From Tragulus kanchil (lineage: Eukaryota > Chordata > Mammalia > Artiodactyla > Tragulidae): 64,000 bases of DNA. Of the stretch, positions 49,178 to 61,049 are shown piece by piece. The stretch spans positions 90,493,001 to 90,557,000 of the forward strand of contig JAIOJX010000005.1 in NCBI GenBank assembly GCA_022376925.1. The letters run 5' to 3'. The position numbers and the translations under genes are program-made. The notes under the pieces are model-generated. The model was given only the letters and a program-made list of their open reading frames with translations. It ran no database searches and was not told the origin of the DNA. The first letter of the stretch is position 1; each line of letters starts with the position of its first letter.

Positions 49178-50455
49178 AAGAAGTCCAGGACCAGCTGGCT
49201 TCACAAGCTAATTCTACCAAACATTTAGAGAAGACGTAACACCTACCCTTTTGAAACTCTTCAAAAAAAACTGCAGAGGAAGAAATACTCCCAGGTTCAT
49301 TCTATATGCCACAATGACCATGATACCAAAACCAGACAAAAATACCACACAAAAAAAGAAAATTACAGGCCAATATGACTTACAACCACAAACACAAAAA
49401 TCCCCAACAAAATACTAGTAAGCCAAATCCAACAGTGTATTAAAAAAATCACACAGCATGATCAAGTGGGATGTATCCCTGGAATGCAAGGATTTTTAAT
49501 ATCTGCAAATCAATCATATTAGTACACATTAAAGAACTGAAAAAATATATCATTTCAACAGATGCAGAAAAAGCTTTGATAAAATTCAACACATTTATGA
49601 TAAAACATCTCCAGAAAGTGGGCACAGAGGGAACTTACTTCAACACAATAAACTCTATATATGACAAACTCAAAGATAACATTATTCTCAATGGTGAAAA
49701 GCTGAAAGCATTCCTACTAGGATCAAGAATAAGACAAAGATATCCACTGTCACCACCTTTAGTCAACATAGTTTTGAAACTCTAGTCATGGCTGTCAGAG
49801 AAGAAAAAAAAGAGGAATCAAAATTGGCAAAGAAGAGAAATTGTCACTCTTTGCAGATGATATTATACTATACATAAAAAATCAACCTACTTAAGGAGGC
49901 AAAAGAGATGCACCCCGATATTCACTGCAACACTATTTACTATCAGCAAGACATGGAAGCACCCTAAATGTCTATCAACGGGGTGAATAAAAAAGATGTG
50001 GTACATGTATACAATGGAACATTACTAAGCTATAAAAAATGAAATAATGTCATTTGCCATAATATGGATGGACCTAGAGATTATTATACTAAGTAAGTCA
50101 GAGACAAATACCATATGATATCACTCATATGTGGAATTTAATTTTTAAAAAAATGATACAAATGAACTTATTTACAAAACAAAATTTGCTTATGGCTACC
50201 AAAGCAGAACTGTGGCTGGGGGAGGACTATATCAGGAGTTTGCAATTAACATATACACACTACTATATATAAGATAGATAACCAATAAGGACCTGGTGTG
50301 TAGCACAGGAATCTACTTTATAGTCTGTGATAACTTATTAAGAATCTGAAAAAGAATGAATATATGTATAACTAAATCACTCTGCTGCATGCATGAGACT
50401 AATACAACACTATGAATCAACTATACTCTAATAAAATTTATATGAAAATACAAAT
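49178..50455 (+). mobile_element. L1 ORF2/3' end fragment with internal deletion
   Basis: 49178-49885 is ORF2 RT ('ccaggaccagctggcttcac', 'atgataccaaaaccagac', 'atcattattctcaatgg'-type sequence, and 'gcagatgatattatactat', which encodes the ADD catalytic motif). At about 49890 it jumps to the ORF2 C-terminal region and 3'UTR ('agatgcaccccgatattcac', 'atacaatggaacattactaa', 'atatggatggacctagag'). Many stops; an open fragment remains at 49471-49785. It lacks ORF1 and endonuclease. Confidence 0.87.
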
Positions 50456-51000
50456 ACTGTTAATCATTTTTACTGTGATGATTTTCTACTTTTAAATAAA
50501 TAGATACTATGATGTATCTATATTTAAATAAATATAAAAATGGTAATTTTTGTTTGTTTTTTCTACTGACTTAAAAAATATACAGTTTTTATTACTATTT
50601 AAAAATTTTTCTCTTGAGAATTTTTCTGGAAATAATTATAATGGCTAAAGAATTTTCATCAAAAAAATGAACCATCATTTATTGAAAAAAATTTTAATAA
50701 AATAAAAATTTCAGTTGATTTTACAATCACCCAAAAGACAAGATCACAGTGAAATAATGAATTTTCTATTTCAAAAAAAAATAAATTATAATATTATCCA
50801 ATACATGCTTTTGAAAGCCACAGAGAAATTATAATCTAAAAGAGAGATTCATGGAACTGTAAAGAGTTGAAGAGTTAGGTGGCTGAGGGTTCATAAGCAC
50901 TCTTGGGTCTTTTTTTGTATTTGCATATAAATGTAATTGGTGGGAGGACAGGAAAGGGGGTTTATAATATGAGAGTTTCAAAGGAGAATGTGACCCAAAT
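50456..51000. other. Unannotated AT-rich sequence
   Basis: Very AT-rich with several A/T runs. No gene. It may include decayed L1 tail sequence. Confidence 0.4.
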
Positions 51001-51905
51001 AAGGGCTGAGATTAACTGTTGTAAAGTATGATTTAAAAAAAAAAAAACTTTAAACCCTGTCAATTACTAAAAGCTTTGATTATATTTGATTGGAGTCCAA
51101 CAGAAGTACTAGCAAAATTATAGGTACAAAATCTCTCATCTCCAGCACTCAGCACAAAGGGTCTTTCTGGAGCCATGAAAGAGCTGACTCTGCCTACGAC
51201 CCATGGTAACATCCGGAGCCAACAGTCCATCAGGTCCTTGTTCCTCTCTATCCCCCAACAAAGGACCAAGCCCAAAATGCATAAGGGATTTACTTTGTTT
51301 TTCTGACTGCAGGGCCCTAGCCATTCACAGCAGTTGGAGTCAGTCCAAGCAGCATGCTGGAAGGGGATGGGCTGTGTATTTCATTTTTATAGACCAAATG
51401 GCTTCTCAATAATTTATCATCTGTGTGATGGAGAAAAGCACCAATAAAATGTGACTGTAAATCTCCACCTTCTTCCAGGATCAAGCAAAGAACTAAAGAA
51501 GGCTAAAATGGAAATGACAACACAGTTTCGTGAGCTAAAAACATGTTTTCCAAAATCAACTGCTGCCCTCGTTTCTTGAACCAAATGTCCTTGAAGATTC
51601 CTAATTTGAAAAGTAGAGGAAATCAGATTGGGGTCGGGGGGAGAGCGGAAGAAATGAACATGTCTGGGCAGTCTATCAAGTGAAATCTTCCTGAAGTACA
51701 GTCTTTAATCAGAGTTCCCTGTGAAATATTTTATTCATTATATTCTGCTAACATGCAGAAGTACATCACTGTAATATGATCTCAAGAAGGGTTTCATAGA
51801 TAAAGGAAAAGAAATTATGCACATGAGGAGGAGGATGAAGTTCATATTACTAAGGATTAGAAGGAATAAAACTCAAATAAAATAAGAGTTTTTTTAAAAG
51901 AAAAT

Positions 51906-52112
51906 TTAGGCTTGCTAGGTGACAAAGTGATAAAGAATCTGCCTGTCAATCAGGAAATGTGGGTTCCATCTCTGGGTTAGAAAGATCCCCTGTAGAAAGA
52001 AATGGTAACACACTCCTGTATTCTTGCCTGGGAAATCTCATAGACAGTGGAGCCTAGTAGGCTATAGCCCATGGGACAAAGAATCGGCACTAGCAACTAC
52101 ACATAGCAACAA
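51906..52112 (+). mobile_element. Bov-A-type SINE, copy in D14-A
   Basis: 'taggcttgctaggtgacaaa', 'gcctgtcaatcaggaaatg', 'agaaagatcccctgtagaaa', 'cactcctgtattcttgcctg', 'gtaggctatagcccatggg'. Its 3' end carries small deletions next to the D14 junction. Confidence 0.87.
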
Positions 52113-53015
52113 AAGGGCTGAGATTAACTGTTGTAAAGTATGATTTAAAAAAAAAAACTTTAAACCCTGTCAATTACTAAAAGCTTTGATTATATTTGAT
52201 TGGAGTCCAACAGAAGTACTAGCAAAATTATAGGTACAAAATCTCTCATCTCCAGCACTCAGCACAAAGGGTCTTTCTGGAGCCATGAAAGAGCTGACTC
52301 TGCCTACGACCCATGGTAACATCCGGAGCCAACAGTCCATCAGGTCCTTGTTCCTCTCTATCCCCCAACAAAGGACCAAGCCCAAAATGCATAAGGGATT
52401 TACTTTGTTTTTCTGACTGCAGGGCCCTAGCCATTCACAGCAGTTGGAGTCAGTCCAAGCAGCATGCTGGAAGGGGATGGGCTGTGTATTTCATTTTTAT
52501 AGACCAAATGGCTTCTCAATAATTTATCATCTGTGTGATGGAGAAAAGCACCAATAAAATGTGACTGTAAATCTCCACCTTCTTCCAGGATCAAGCAAAG
52601 AACTAAAGAAGGCTAAAATGGAAATGACAACACAGTTTCGTGAGCTAAAAACATGTTTTCCAAAATCAACTGCTGCCCTCGTTTCTTGAACCAAATGTCC
52701 TTGAAGATTCCTAATTTGAAAAGTAGAGGAAATCAGATTGGGGTCGGGGGGAGAGCGGAAGAAATGAACATGTCTGGGCAGTCTATCAAGTGAAATCTTC
52801 CTGAAGTACAGTCTTTAATCAGAGTTCCCTGTGAAATATTTTATTCATTATATTCTGCTAACATGCAGAAGTACATCACTGTAATATGATCTCAAGAAGG
52901 GTTTCATAGATAAAGGAAAAGAAATTATGCACATGAGGAGGAGGATGAAGTTCATATTACTAAGGATTAGAAGGAATAAAACTCAAATAAAATAAGAGTT
53001 TTTTTAAAAGAAAAT

Positions 53016-53231
53016 TTAGGCTTGCTAGGTGACAAAGTGATAAAGAATCTGCCTGTCAATCAGGAAATGTGGGTTCCATCTCTGGGTTAGAAAGATCCCC
53101 TGTAGAAAGAAATGGTAACACACTCCTGTATTCTTGCCTGGGAAATCTCATAGACAGTGGAGCCTAGTAGGCTATAGCCCATGGGGTCACAAAAGAATCG
53201 GGCAACTTAGCAACTACACATAGCAACAAAA
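53016..53231 (+). mobile_element. Bov-A-type SINE, copy in D14-B
   Basis: Same as 51906-52112 but with the full 'catggggtcacaaaagaatc' Bov-A end, ending near 'acatagcaacaaaactt'. Confidence 0.87.
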
Positions 53232-53555
53232 CTTACCACTAGATGGATTCTCACCACAATCTATTTCTGGGTTTATTCCCATTTACTCATTTACGGCATT
53301 TTGTCCCTAAGAAGATATTTCCATTACTTTTTTTCCCTTTAATCAGCAAAGCTTTATGGCACTGGATTCTCTCGGATGCATCCCCAGCAGTTTTCAAAAA
53401 GTTAGCGCAGCTTTGGCCTCTGAGCAGGCTCCCTCCAAACACCAGAGCCCATATGAACACCAGCCTGCACTGGACAACCACTCCATCGTGTCAATATCCC
53501 AGCCAAGGTTAAGGCACACAGGAAGCTACTAACATTCATAGAATAGCCACAAAAG

Positions 53556-54135
53556 CTACTATTTCTACAGAGTTTACTGTGGCTCCAGGCACTATTCTAA
53601 GAACATTACTTCTCAAAAACCCTATGTAGGGCTTCCCTGGTGGTCCAGTGGGTAAAAAGTCCACCTCGCAGTGCAAGGGGCGCTGGTTCAATCCTTGGCA
53701 TGGGAAGATCCCACATGCCACAGAGCAGCTGGACAGGTGTGCCCAATTATGAGCCAGCACTCTGGAGCGCATGCGCTCAAGAGCCGGTGCTCTGTGAGGA
53801 GAGAGGCCACTGCGATGGGAGGCCCACACATGCCAAAGAATTAAGATGGATGAAAATAAATAAATGAAAGACCAATAACAGAGGCCAAAATTAAAAAGAA
53901 AAAGAAACACAAAACCCTATGTAGTAGGTAGTATTTACTACCCCATTTTACTGATGAAGAAATTGAGGCACAGAATTTAGAGTTAATAAGCAGGGTAACT
54001 ATGACTTAAGCCTATTAGCAATGCAATGGGGTACAGAGAATTTTTCTTACTTTTTGGACAAGGAATGTAAGTCTCAAAGGGGTCAAGTGACTAACCAAAA
54101 TTTACACAATTTTAAGCAGCAAAGTTAGGAATCAA
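53556..54135 (+). mobile_element. MIR SINE split by a CHR-like SINE
   Basis: 5' part 'ctactatttctacagag', 'ccaggcactattctaagaac' (53556-53629). After the inserted SINE it resumes 'taggtagtatttactacccc', 'attttactgatgaagaaatt', 'gaggcacagaatttagagtt'. The order fits the MIR core and tail, and the part to 54135 ('ggggtcaagtgactaacc') fits the MIR 3' region. Confidence 0.75.
53630..53910 (+). mobile_element. CHR-like tRNA-derived SINE inside a MIR
   Basis: 'ggcttccctggtggtccag', 'ggttcaatccttggcatgg', body to 'ggcccacacatgcc', A-rich tail. Exact 14-bp TSD 'aaaaccctatgtag' at 53616-53629 and 53911-53924. No C-rich extension. Confidence 0.93.
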
Positions 54136-55067
54136 ACCAGCCTAGTCATTGCTATTTCCCTTTCTTTTGCAGGTCATCAACACAACTTCAGGAGCATCGA
54201 AATCCTTTATAAAACTTCTTGGTTTGGTTCTTTTTGACACAGAGGAAATCAAAGACCATTCAATCAGACAGAGCAAAAGAAATCTAGAAACAAAGCTCCC
54301 AGAAAATAAAAATGTGCTCTAGATATCTTGTTCTCCTCATACACAAAAGATTAATACAGAAGACTATTGTGTTTGATTCAGGTTTCACTGGCAAGAGTAA
54401 ACAAGCTTGAAGACTCATACTAACTCAAAATACCAACAGCATAGAAAAGCAGTCAAAAGTACATACTGATGTCCTGGCAAGAACAAAACAATTTCAGCTT
54501 ACTTCACTTAAAGTTAAGGGTGAGATATATTGGCTCTTTATTTCTAATAAATGGACTATTTACATTGGCAAAGACTGGAACAGAACTTGCTTTCCAAATA
54601 ACAATGTAATTTGTAAAGAATGTACTCATCCCTGAATAAGGACATTTGCACTGACTTCAAGTGTCTATAATCTTAGAAAACAAAGTATTTTTGATGGAAT
54701 AATTTTTAGGCCTGAAGTTAGTTAAACCTGGGCTGAAACAAAAAATACCCTTGGCAGGTTATTGTAAAGCAGTCAAATGTTGTTGTCAGCACCTCTCCAG
54801 CTTACCTACCTCCCGGGACTCCAGGTTTGTGCCTAGGATAGATGAACTGTTCCAAGGATGTTCACCATCAAAACCACCCCACAACTACAAACACTGACTC
54901 CCCACAGAGTCTAGCTTGGCTCTCTTTCTTATTCAACAAAGACTTACTTTTCTCCCTTAAGTAGAGAGAATGCTAAGACATGTTTTTGAGAGGGGAGAGG
55001 TGCGGAACTGGATGAGCAGAAGATATTGCTAAATATATCCCCAATAACCATCTGTTCTCTCCGTATT
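54136..55067. other. Unannotated unique sequence
   Basis: Non-coding. No recognised repeat or gene. Confidence 0.4.
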
Positions 55068-55262
55068 TTAAAGAACCTACCTGCCAATGAAAGAGACAAG
55101 AGAAGCAGGTTTGATCCACGGGTCTTAATCCCCTGAAGGAGCACAAGGCAACCCACTCCAGTATACTCGCCTGGAGAAACCCATGGACAGAGGAGCCTGG
55201 TGGGCTACAGTCCACAGTCACAAAGAGTCGGAAACGACTGAAGTAACTTAGTACGCACGCAT
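55068..55262 (+). mobile_element. Bov-A-type SINE, 5' part decayed
   Basis: 'aagaacctacctgccaatga', 'gcaggtttgatccacgggtc', 'ggcaacccactccagtatac', 'gagcctggtgggctacagtc', 'gagtcggaaacgactgaag'. The head is missing its first bases. Confidence 0.87.
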
Positions 55263-55924
55263 ACCCACCTATGTGGATTACATACCAGTGCATTTGTTTC
55301 ACCTCACCATGGCCATGTGACTGAGCAAAGTACTGGCAGATAGGATATGAGCAAGAGTAATGTATGCAACTTCTTAAAAACATTTTCACTTCTTAAAGTG
55401 AGTGCTTGGTCTCCATTCCATTTTCTGCTTCCAGGGGTGCTGGTAAACCAGTTTCAAATACATAGATAAGGGTCAAACCCCAGGGAATGGAGGCAAAATA
55501 AAACAGCAGGAACTCAAGTCCCTGGATGTTCTCAAGGAACAAAACTGGCTACAAACCCAGGACCACAGTCTATCACTGTATCACTGAGAAAGACAAAGAA
55601 ACACTCATTCTAATCAAGCCCCTGTTATTCCCAATCTATTGTCAAACCAATATTCTAAGCAGTATGGGCAAAAAGAGAAAGTACAGAAGGCCTCTTCAAA
55701 ACTGACATACTACAAAGAATTCCTCTGCCCAATTTTTTCATCTGTAAAAATGAATACTAATACCTCTTTTTCAACATTATGGGATTAAAGTAAATGATGT
55801 ATATAATGTATTACGTAGACATCTTACAAGTTTCAAGTAATGATAGTTTTAAAAAATAGAATCTTCTCATTTGAAACATTCAATGTGCTTTCCTTTCCAT
55901 ATATTCAAGTGTAAAATATCTTTA
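55263..55924. other. Unannotated unique sequence
   Basis: Non-coding. A frame at 54973-55389 on the minus strand spans the antisense Bov-A SINE and is not a gene. Confidence 0.4.
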
Positions 55925-56452
55925 TTAGAGGATTCTGGGAAGATGACAGAACAGGAAGCATCAGAAATGTCTCCCGACCTAGACAACAAGTATGCTGCTA
56001 GAATTTGTCTGGTGTAACAATTTTGAAACTCTGGCGCCTACTGCAGGCTTACAATTTCTAGGGGAAGGGTTAATCTGTAAACTGTGGTTAACTTTGGTCA
56101 ATTTCAGCTGACAGCACAGGAGCAGCTCCCTATGCTGCTCCCCATGGCAGGCAGCCATGCATATGTGCCCAGAACAGTTGCACACAGCTTTCAGGAGTCA
56201 GGGGGGACATAAAGGACCCTGTTCTCCAACTATCAAGGATCTGTGTGCACTAAACACTGACCTCTGTTTCAGATCACAGAAAAGGAGACAATGAGGCAAG
56301 TAAGCATTGTTGTTGTACCTCTCTCCACTGTGGCAAGCCTCTCCCCATCTAGATGAAGTGAAGGTCCAGGAATTTGAAGGGATGGCACACTTTCTACTCT
56401 TTTTTTTTTCCTCTCCTCTTCTGGGAGGTAGACATTAAAGATAACAGCACTC

Positions 56453-56770
56453 GGGGCTTCCCTGGTGGTCCAGTGGGTAAGAACACCGCCTTGCAGTGCA
56501 GGGGGTGCCGATTTGATCCCTGGCCTGGGAAGATCCCAAGTGCCACGGAGCGGCTGGATGGATGTGTCCAATGACCGAGCCGGAGCTCTGGAGCACATGC
56601 GCCCAGAGCCTGTGCTCTACGACAACAGAGGCCACCGCGATGGGAGGCCCACACGGGCCAAAGAACAAAGATGGATGAAAATGGACAAATGAAGGACCAA
56701 TAGAAGTGGCCCGCCTGCTCCCCTCCCTCCCCACCCCACCCCTCTCAAATAAATAAATAAATAAATCTTA
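56453..56770 (+). mobile_element. CHR-like SINE with C-rich extension (array member 1)
   Basis: A-box-like 'tggtccagtgg' at 56466-56476, 'atttgatccctggcctggga', C-rich stretch 56711-56746 ('cccgcctgctcccctccc') and an (AAAT)n tail. TSD 'gataacagcactc' (56440-56452) and 'ggtaacagcactc' (56783-56795). Confidence 0.92.
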
Positions 56771-56782
56771 AAAAAAAAAAAA

Positions 56783-57370
56783 GGTAACAGCACTCAAAAG
56801 CAACTGCAGCGCTTCTCTGGTGGTCCAGTGGGTCAAGAGTCTGTCTTGCAGTGCAAGGGGCACTGGTTTGATCCCTGGCCTGGGAAGATCCCACATGCCA
56901 TGGAGTAGCTGGACCAATGTGTCCAATTACCGAGCCGGAGCTCTGGAGCGCATGCACCCAGAGCCGGTGCTCTGCCACAATAGAGGCCACTGCAATGGGA
57001 GGCCCAAAGAACAAAGATGGATGAAAATGGACAAATGAAGGACCAATAGAAGTGGCCCGCCTGCTCCCCCCCCCCCCACCGCCACCCATATCAAATAAAC
57101 AAATAAAAACATCTTTAAAAAAAAAAAAAAAAAGGTAACAGCACTCAAAAGCAACTGCAGCGCTTCTCTGGTGGTCCAGTGGGTCAAGAGTCTGTCTTGC
57201 AGTGCAAGGGGCACTGGTTTGATCCCTGGCCTGGGAAGATCCCACATGCCATGGAGTAGCTGGACCAATGTGTCCAATTACCGAGCCGGAGCTCTGGAGC
57301 GCATGCACCCAGAGCCGGTGCTCTGCCACAATAGAGGCCACTGCAATGGGAGGCCCAAAGAACAAAGATG
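56783..57370. repeat. 351-bp partial tandem duplication of SINE plus flank
   Basis: 'ggtaacagcactcaaaagc' occurs at 56783 and 57134 and the following SINE head is identical ('gcttctctggtggtccag', 'ggtcaagagtctgtcttgc'). Identity continues to about 57019/57370 and then stops: the first unit ends in a C-rich tail like array member 1, the second in a plain A-rich tail. Confidence 0.93.
56808..57133 (+). mobile_element. Chimeric CHR-like SINE (array member 2)
   Basis: Its 5' part matches member 3 ('gcttctctgg', 'tctgtcttgcag'), while its 3' part ('gatgaaaatggacaaatgaa', 'ggaccaatagaagtggcccg', C-rich run 57067-57085, A-tail) matches member 1. This hybrid layout is expected from unequal recombination between members 1 and 3. 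Confidence 0.85.
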
Positions 57371-57465
57371 GAAGAAAATAAATAAATGAAAGACCAATAA
57401 AAGTGGCCAATGTGAAAGTGAAAGACCAATAAAAAGAAAAAGAAAAAAGAAAGGAAGTGTAGCCC
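57159..57465 (+). mobile_element. CHR-like SINE (array member 3)
   Basis: Head identical to member 2. After 'gcccaaagaacaaagatgga' it continues 'agaaaataaataaatgaaag' without a C-rich extension. A shared short deletion ('ggcccaaagaac' instead of 'ggcccacacaggccaaag') marks members 2 and 3 as copies of one insertion. Confidence 0.9.
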
Positions 57466-57489
57466 ATTTAAAGGAAAAACTTTTTTTTT

Positions 57490-57627
57490 TTAATTATTTA
57501 TTTATTTGGCTGCTCTGGGTCTTAGTTGCGGCATGTGGGATCTAGTTCCCTTACCAGGGCTCGAACCCAGGCCCCGTTGTATTGGGAACACAGAGTTTTA
57601 ACCACTAGACCACCAGGGAAATCCCAA
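57490..57627 (-). mobile_element. CHR-1-type SINE, antisense
   Basis: Plus-strand text 'ttatttatttggctgctctg', 'gtcttagttgcggcatgtgg', 'gatctagttcccttaccagg', 'gctcgaacccaggccc', 'accactagaccaccaggg' is the reverse complement of the CHR-1 order. The B-box region is 'gctcgaacc' in antisense. Confidence 0.88.
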
Positions 57628-59879
57628 GGAAAAACATTTTTAAATCAACAGACACTCCCCATGAAAAATGCCTGACAGCTGATCTACTAGGCAAAGATTT
57701 TAAAAGCACTGTTGTAAAGAAGTTTAAACAGCTGAAAGAAGATGTAGAGAAAGTCAAGAAAATGATGTGTATGAATGATGTTAATGATTAAAAGGAATAA
57801 AATGGAAATAACAATAAAGTGAAAAAAATTCTGCCATTGAAAAGTATAATAACTAAAATTTAAAAACTAGAGGTATTCAAAATAGATCTCAGCAGGTAGA
57901 AGAAAGAATCTGTAAACTTGAAAATATAGTGATAGAAGTGATCACACAAAACAAGATGTTTTGAAGAATAGCAAACAGAGCCTGAGACCTTTAGGACATC
58001 ACCAACAAAACAACATGTACATTCTGGGAGAGCCAGAAGACAAAGCAAAGGGCAGAAAGAATATATGAAAAAATAACAGCTGAAAATTTTGATTCTAATG
58101 AATATAAATATCCAAAAAGCTTACTTAACTTCAAGTAAAATGAAGAGTCTCATTTATACAATTATAATTGAATTTCAGAGAAACAGAGAGAATCTTTAAA
58201 TAAGTGAGAGAAGCAACTCATAACATAATGAGGTCCTCTATATGATTATGAGTAGATATATTATCACAAACTTTAGAGGCCAGGAAGCAATGAGTTGATA
58301 TATTCAATATACTTCAAGACAAAGTCGACCAAGAATCCCATATCTAGAAAAACTACCCTTCAGAAAGTGAATGAGAAATTAATATTTTCACAGATAAATG
58401 AAAACTGAGGGTGTCTGTTATCACCACACCCACCAGAAAAATACGCTCAAGGAACTCCTACAATGTAAAATGAAAGGACTCTATACAGTAATATGAAGCA
58501 GTATGAAAAAACAAAGATCTCAACATAAGCAAATACATGGGCAACTATAAAAGCTATTATTGTCAAAACTTCGGTTTATAAGACACATTTTATTTTCTAC
58601 ATCATTTAAGAGACTGATGCATTTGAAATAATTACTAGTTTATGTTTGGGGGCACATATGTATTAAGATGCAATTTTGTAACATCAAAAACTGAACGAGG
58701 TGGGGGAAGGAGTTATGAAAGAATAGAGATTTTATGTTAGTTAAATTAAACTCATATAAATTCAAATTAAAGTGTTATAACATTAGGATGTTAAATGGAA
58801 TTTCATGGTAACAACAGAGAAAATTGATACAAAAATGGGAGAGAAATTTCACTACAAAAAATCAACTAATGGCAACCATAAAAAATATAACTAGAGAAAT
58901 AGGAAGGAATTTCACTACAAAACAAAACAAAACTACAGAAAGAAGACAGTAGTGAAGAAAATAAGGGACAAAAGCTATATAAAAAATAAAGTGACAGAAG
59001 TCCTTCTTTAAAAATGCATTAAATTTAAATGAATTAAACTCTCCTATGAAAGGACAAATAAGCAGAATGAATAAAAACACATAATCTGACTGTATACTGT
59101 CTACAAGAAATTCTTTTTACTGCCATAGACTGAAATATATCGAAAGTGAAAAGACAGAAAAAGATAATTCATGTTAAACAGTAGACAGAGGAATGGCTAC
59201 ACTAATATTAGACAAAACAGACTTTTAATCAAAAAAGTTTACACGAGACAAAGAAGGACATTATATGTTATTAAAAAGTTCAATACAGCAAGTAGATACA
59301 ACAATTATAAACATTTACAAACCTAACAACAGATCAACAAATTATATGAAGCAAAAACAGATGGTATTAAAGGGGTAGACTATTCTACAGTATTAATAAT
59401 ACAGACAACACTCCAATATGAGTAATAAATAGAATGTAAGAAAATAACACGAAAAACAAGACAATCTGACAGAGCACTTGACATAAGACCAAAAGCATAT
59501 ACATTCTTCAGAAGTTCGTATCGGACATTTTTTAAACTAGTCTATAGGTTCCGTCACAAATTAAGTCTCAGTAGATTTTAAAAGACAGATACCATAAAAA
59601 GTACTGTATCTGATGGCAACAGGATGAAATTCAGGAACAGGAACAAATCTGGAAAATTTACAAATCTGTGGAAACTAAACAACACACTTAAACAACCAAT
59701 AGATCAAAGAAGAAATATCAAAAGATATTACAGCATACTGAGAGACTAATGAAAACAAAAACAGAGCATACCAAACTTCTGGACGCAACAAAAGCAGTAT
59801 GAAAGAGGAAAATTATAGCTATAAAATTTTTAAAAGTTATTGTTTGAATTAATAATCTAAAATTAACAATCTAACTTAA

Positions 59880-60085
59880 GGGATTTCCCTGGTGGTCCAG
59901 TAACTAAGATTTCATATTCCCAAAGGAAGGGGCCCTGGTTCAATTCCTGATCAGGGAACTAGATCCCCCATACCACAACTAAGAATTTGCATGCCACAAC
60001 TAAAGATCCTGCATGTTCCAACTAAAGAGTCCAAGTATAACAACCAAGACCTGGTGCAGCCAAGTAAAAATCGCTATTTTTTAAA
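59880..60085 (+). mobile_element. CHR-1-type SINE
   Basis: 'gggatttccctggtggtcca', 'gccctggttcaattcctgat', 'cagggaactagatccccca', repeated 'accacaactaa' units, 'gtgcagccaagtaaaaa' tail. The flank 'atctaacttaag' occurs at 59869-59880 and 60098-60109, a likely TSD. Confidence 0.88.
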
Positions 60086-60120
60086 AGGTTAAAAAAAATC
60101 TAACTTAAGAAACTAGAAAG

Positions 60121-60465
60121 AAGGATTTCCCTAGTGGCTCAGTGGTAAAGAATCTGCCTGCCAACAGAGGAGACCAGGGTTTAATCTATGGTCAAGGAAG
60201 ATCCCATCTGCCATGGAGCAACAAAGTCAATGCACCACAACTACTGACCCTGTGCTCTAGAGCCTGGGAGCCACAACTATGGAAACCCACATGCCTTAGA
60301 GGCCATGCTTCTTAACAAGAGAAGTCACTGTAATGAGAAGCCCACACACCACAACCAGAGAGTAGTCCATTCTGAAGCTAAAGAAAAGCCTGTGCAGCAA
60401 TGAAGACCCATCACAGACAAAAATAAATTAAAGCTTAAGGAAAAAAAGAAACAGAAAATGAAGAA
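60121..60465 (+). mobile_element. CHR-2-type SINE (long form)
   Basis: 'aggatttccctagtggctca', 'gtggtaaagaatctgcctgc', 'agatcccatctgccatggag', 'caacaagagaagtcactgta'-type body, 'gcaatgaagacccatcacag' and an A-rich tail. Inserted about 35 bp after the CHR-1 SINE. Confidence 0.88.
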
Positions 60466-61049
60466 CTAAAGCCAAAGGTAGTAGAAGGAAGGAAATAAAG
60501 ATTAGACCAGAGATAAATGAAACAGAGAATGAAATATAGAGAAAATCACTGATAATAAAAAGTAGATTCTTTGGAAAGATCAATAAAATTGATAAACTTT
60601 AGCCAGATGGAATAATAATAGAAGACTCAAATGACTGCAATCACAGGTGAAAATGAGAACATTATTAATATTATCATTTAAAAGAGGAAAATGCATGCCA
60701 ACAAATTGGATAGCACCAGATGAAATGGAAAAATTCCTAGAAACACAAACCTATAAAAAATAAATCACAAAGAAATAGAAAATCTGAACTGACTTATAAT
60801 TAGTAAGGAGACTGAGTCAGTATTAAAAATCTCCCAACAACAACAACAACAACAAAATCCTGAACCTGATTGGCTTCATTGGTGAATTCGAACAAACATT
60901 GAAAGAACTAATACCAAGCCTTCTCAAACTTTCCAAACTAAATAAGTAAGAAAGAACACTCCCTAACTCATCTGATAAGGCCAACATTACTCTGATACCA
61001 AAGCTAGACAAAGACATTATAAAAATAACAACAATAAATACAAAAAATA

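Larger units (their letters stand above)
51001..53232. repeat. Direct duplication D14 (~1.11 kb x2)
   Basis: Copy A is 51001-52112 and copy B 52113-53232. Both start 'aagggctgagattaactg'. The end of A is degraded: 'atgggacaaagaatcggcac' where B has 'atggggtcacaaaagaatcg' then 'ggcaacttag'. Poly-A length also differs at 51036/52148. It contains a Bov-A SINE near its end. Confidence 0.95.
55925..61049 (+). mobile_element. Old L1 (L1M/HAL1-like), 5'UTR to ORF2, broken by SINEs
   Basis: 55925-56452 resembles an L1M 5' end ('ggattctgggaagatgacag', 'tctcccgacctagacaac', 'tctaggggaagggttaatc'). 57640-58000 resembles ORF1 ('aaaatagatctcagcagg', 'agaagaaagaatctgtaaac'). 58200-59470 has HAL1/L1M-type text ('aagaatcccatatctagaaa', 'gctacactaatattagacaa', 'ctaacaacagatcaacaaat'). 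60480-61040 is ORF2 before the RT core ('gattagaccagagataaatg', 'ctgattggcttcattggtg', 'ctctgataccaaagctagac'). Interrupted by SINEs at 56453-57465, 57490, 59880 and 60121. All frames are destroyed. One element is my preferred reading; two related insertions are possible. Confidence 0.65.
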
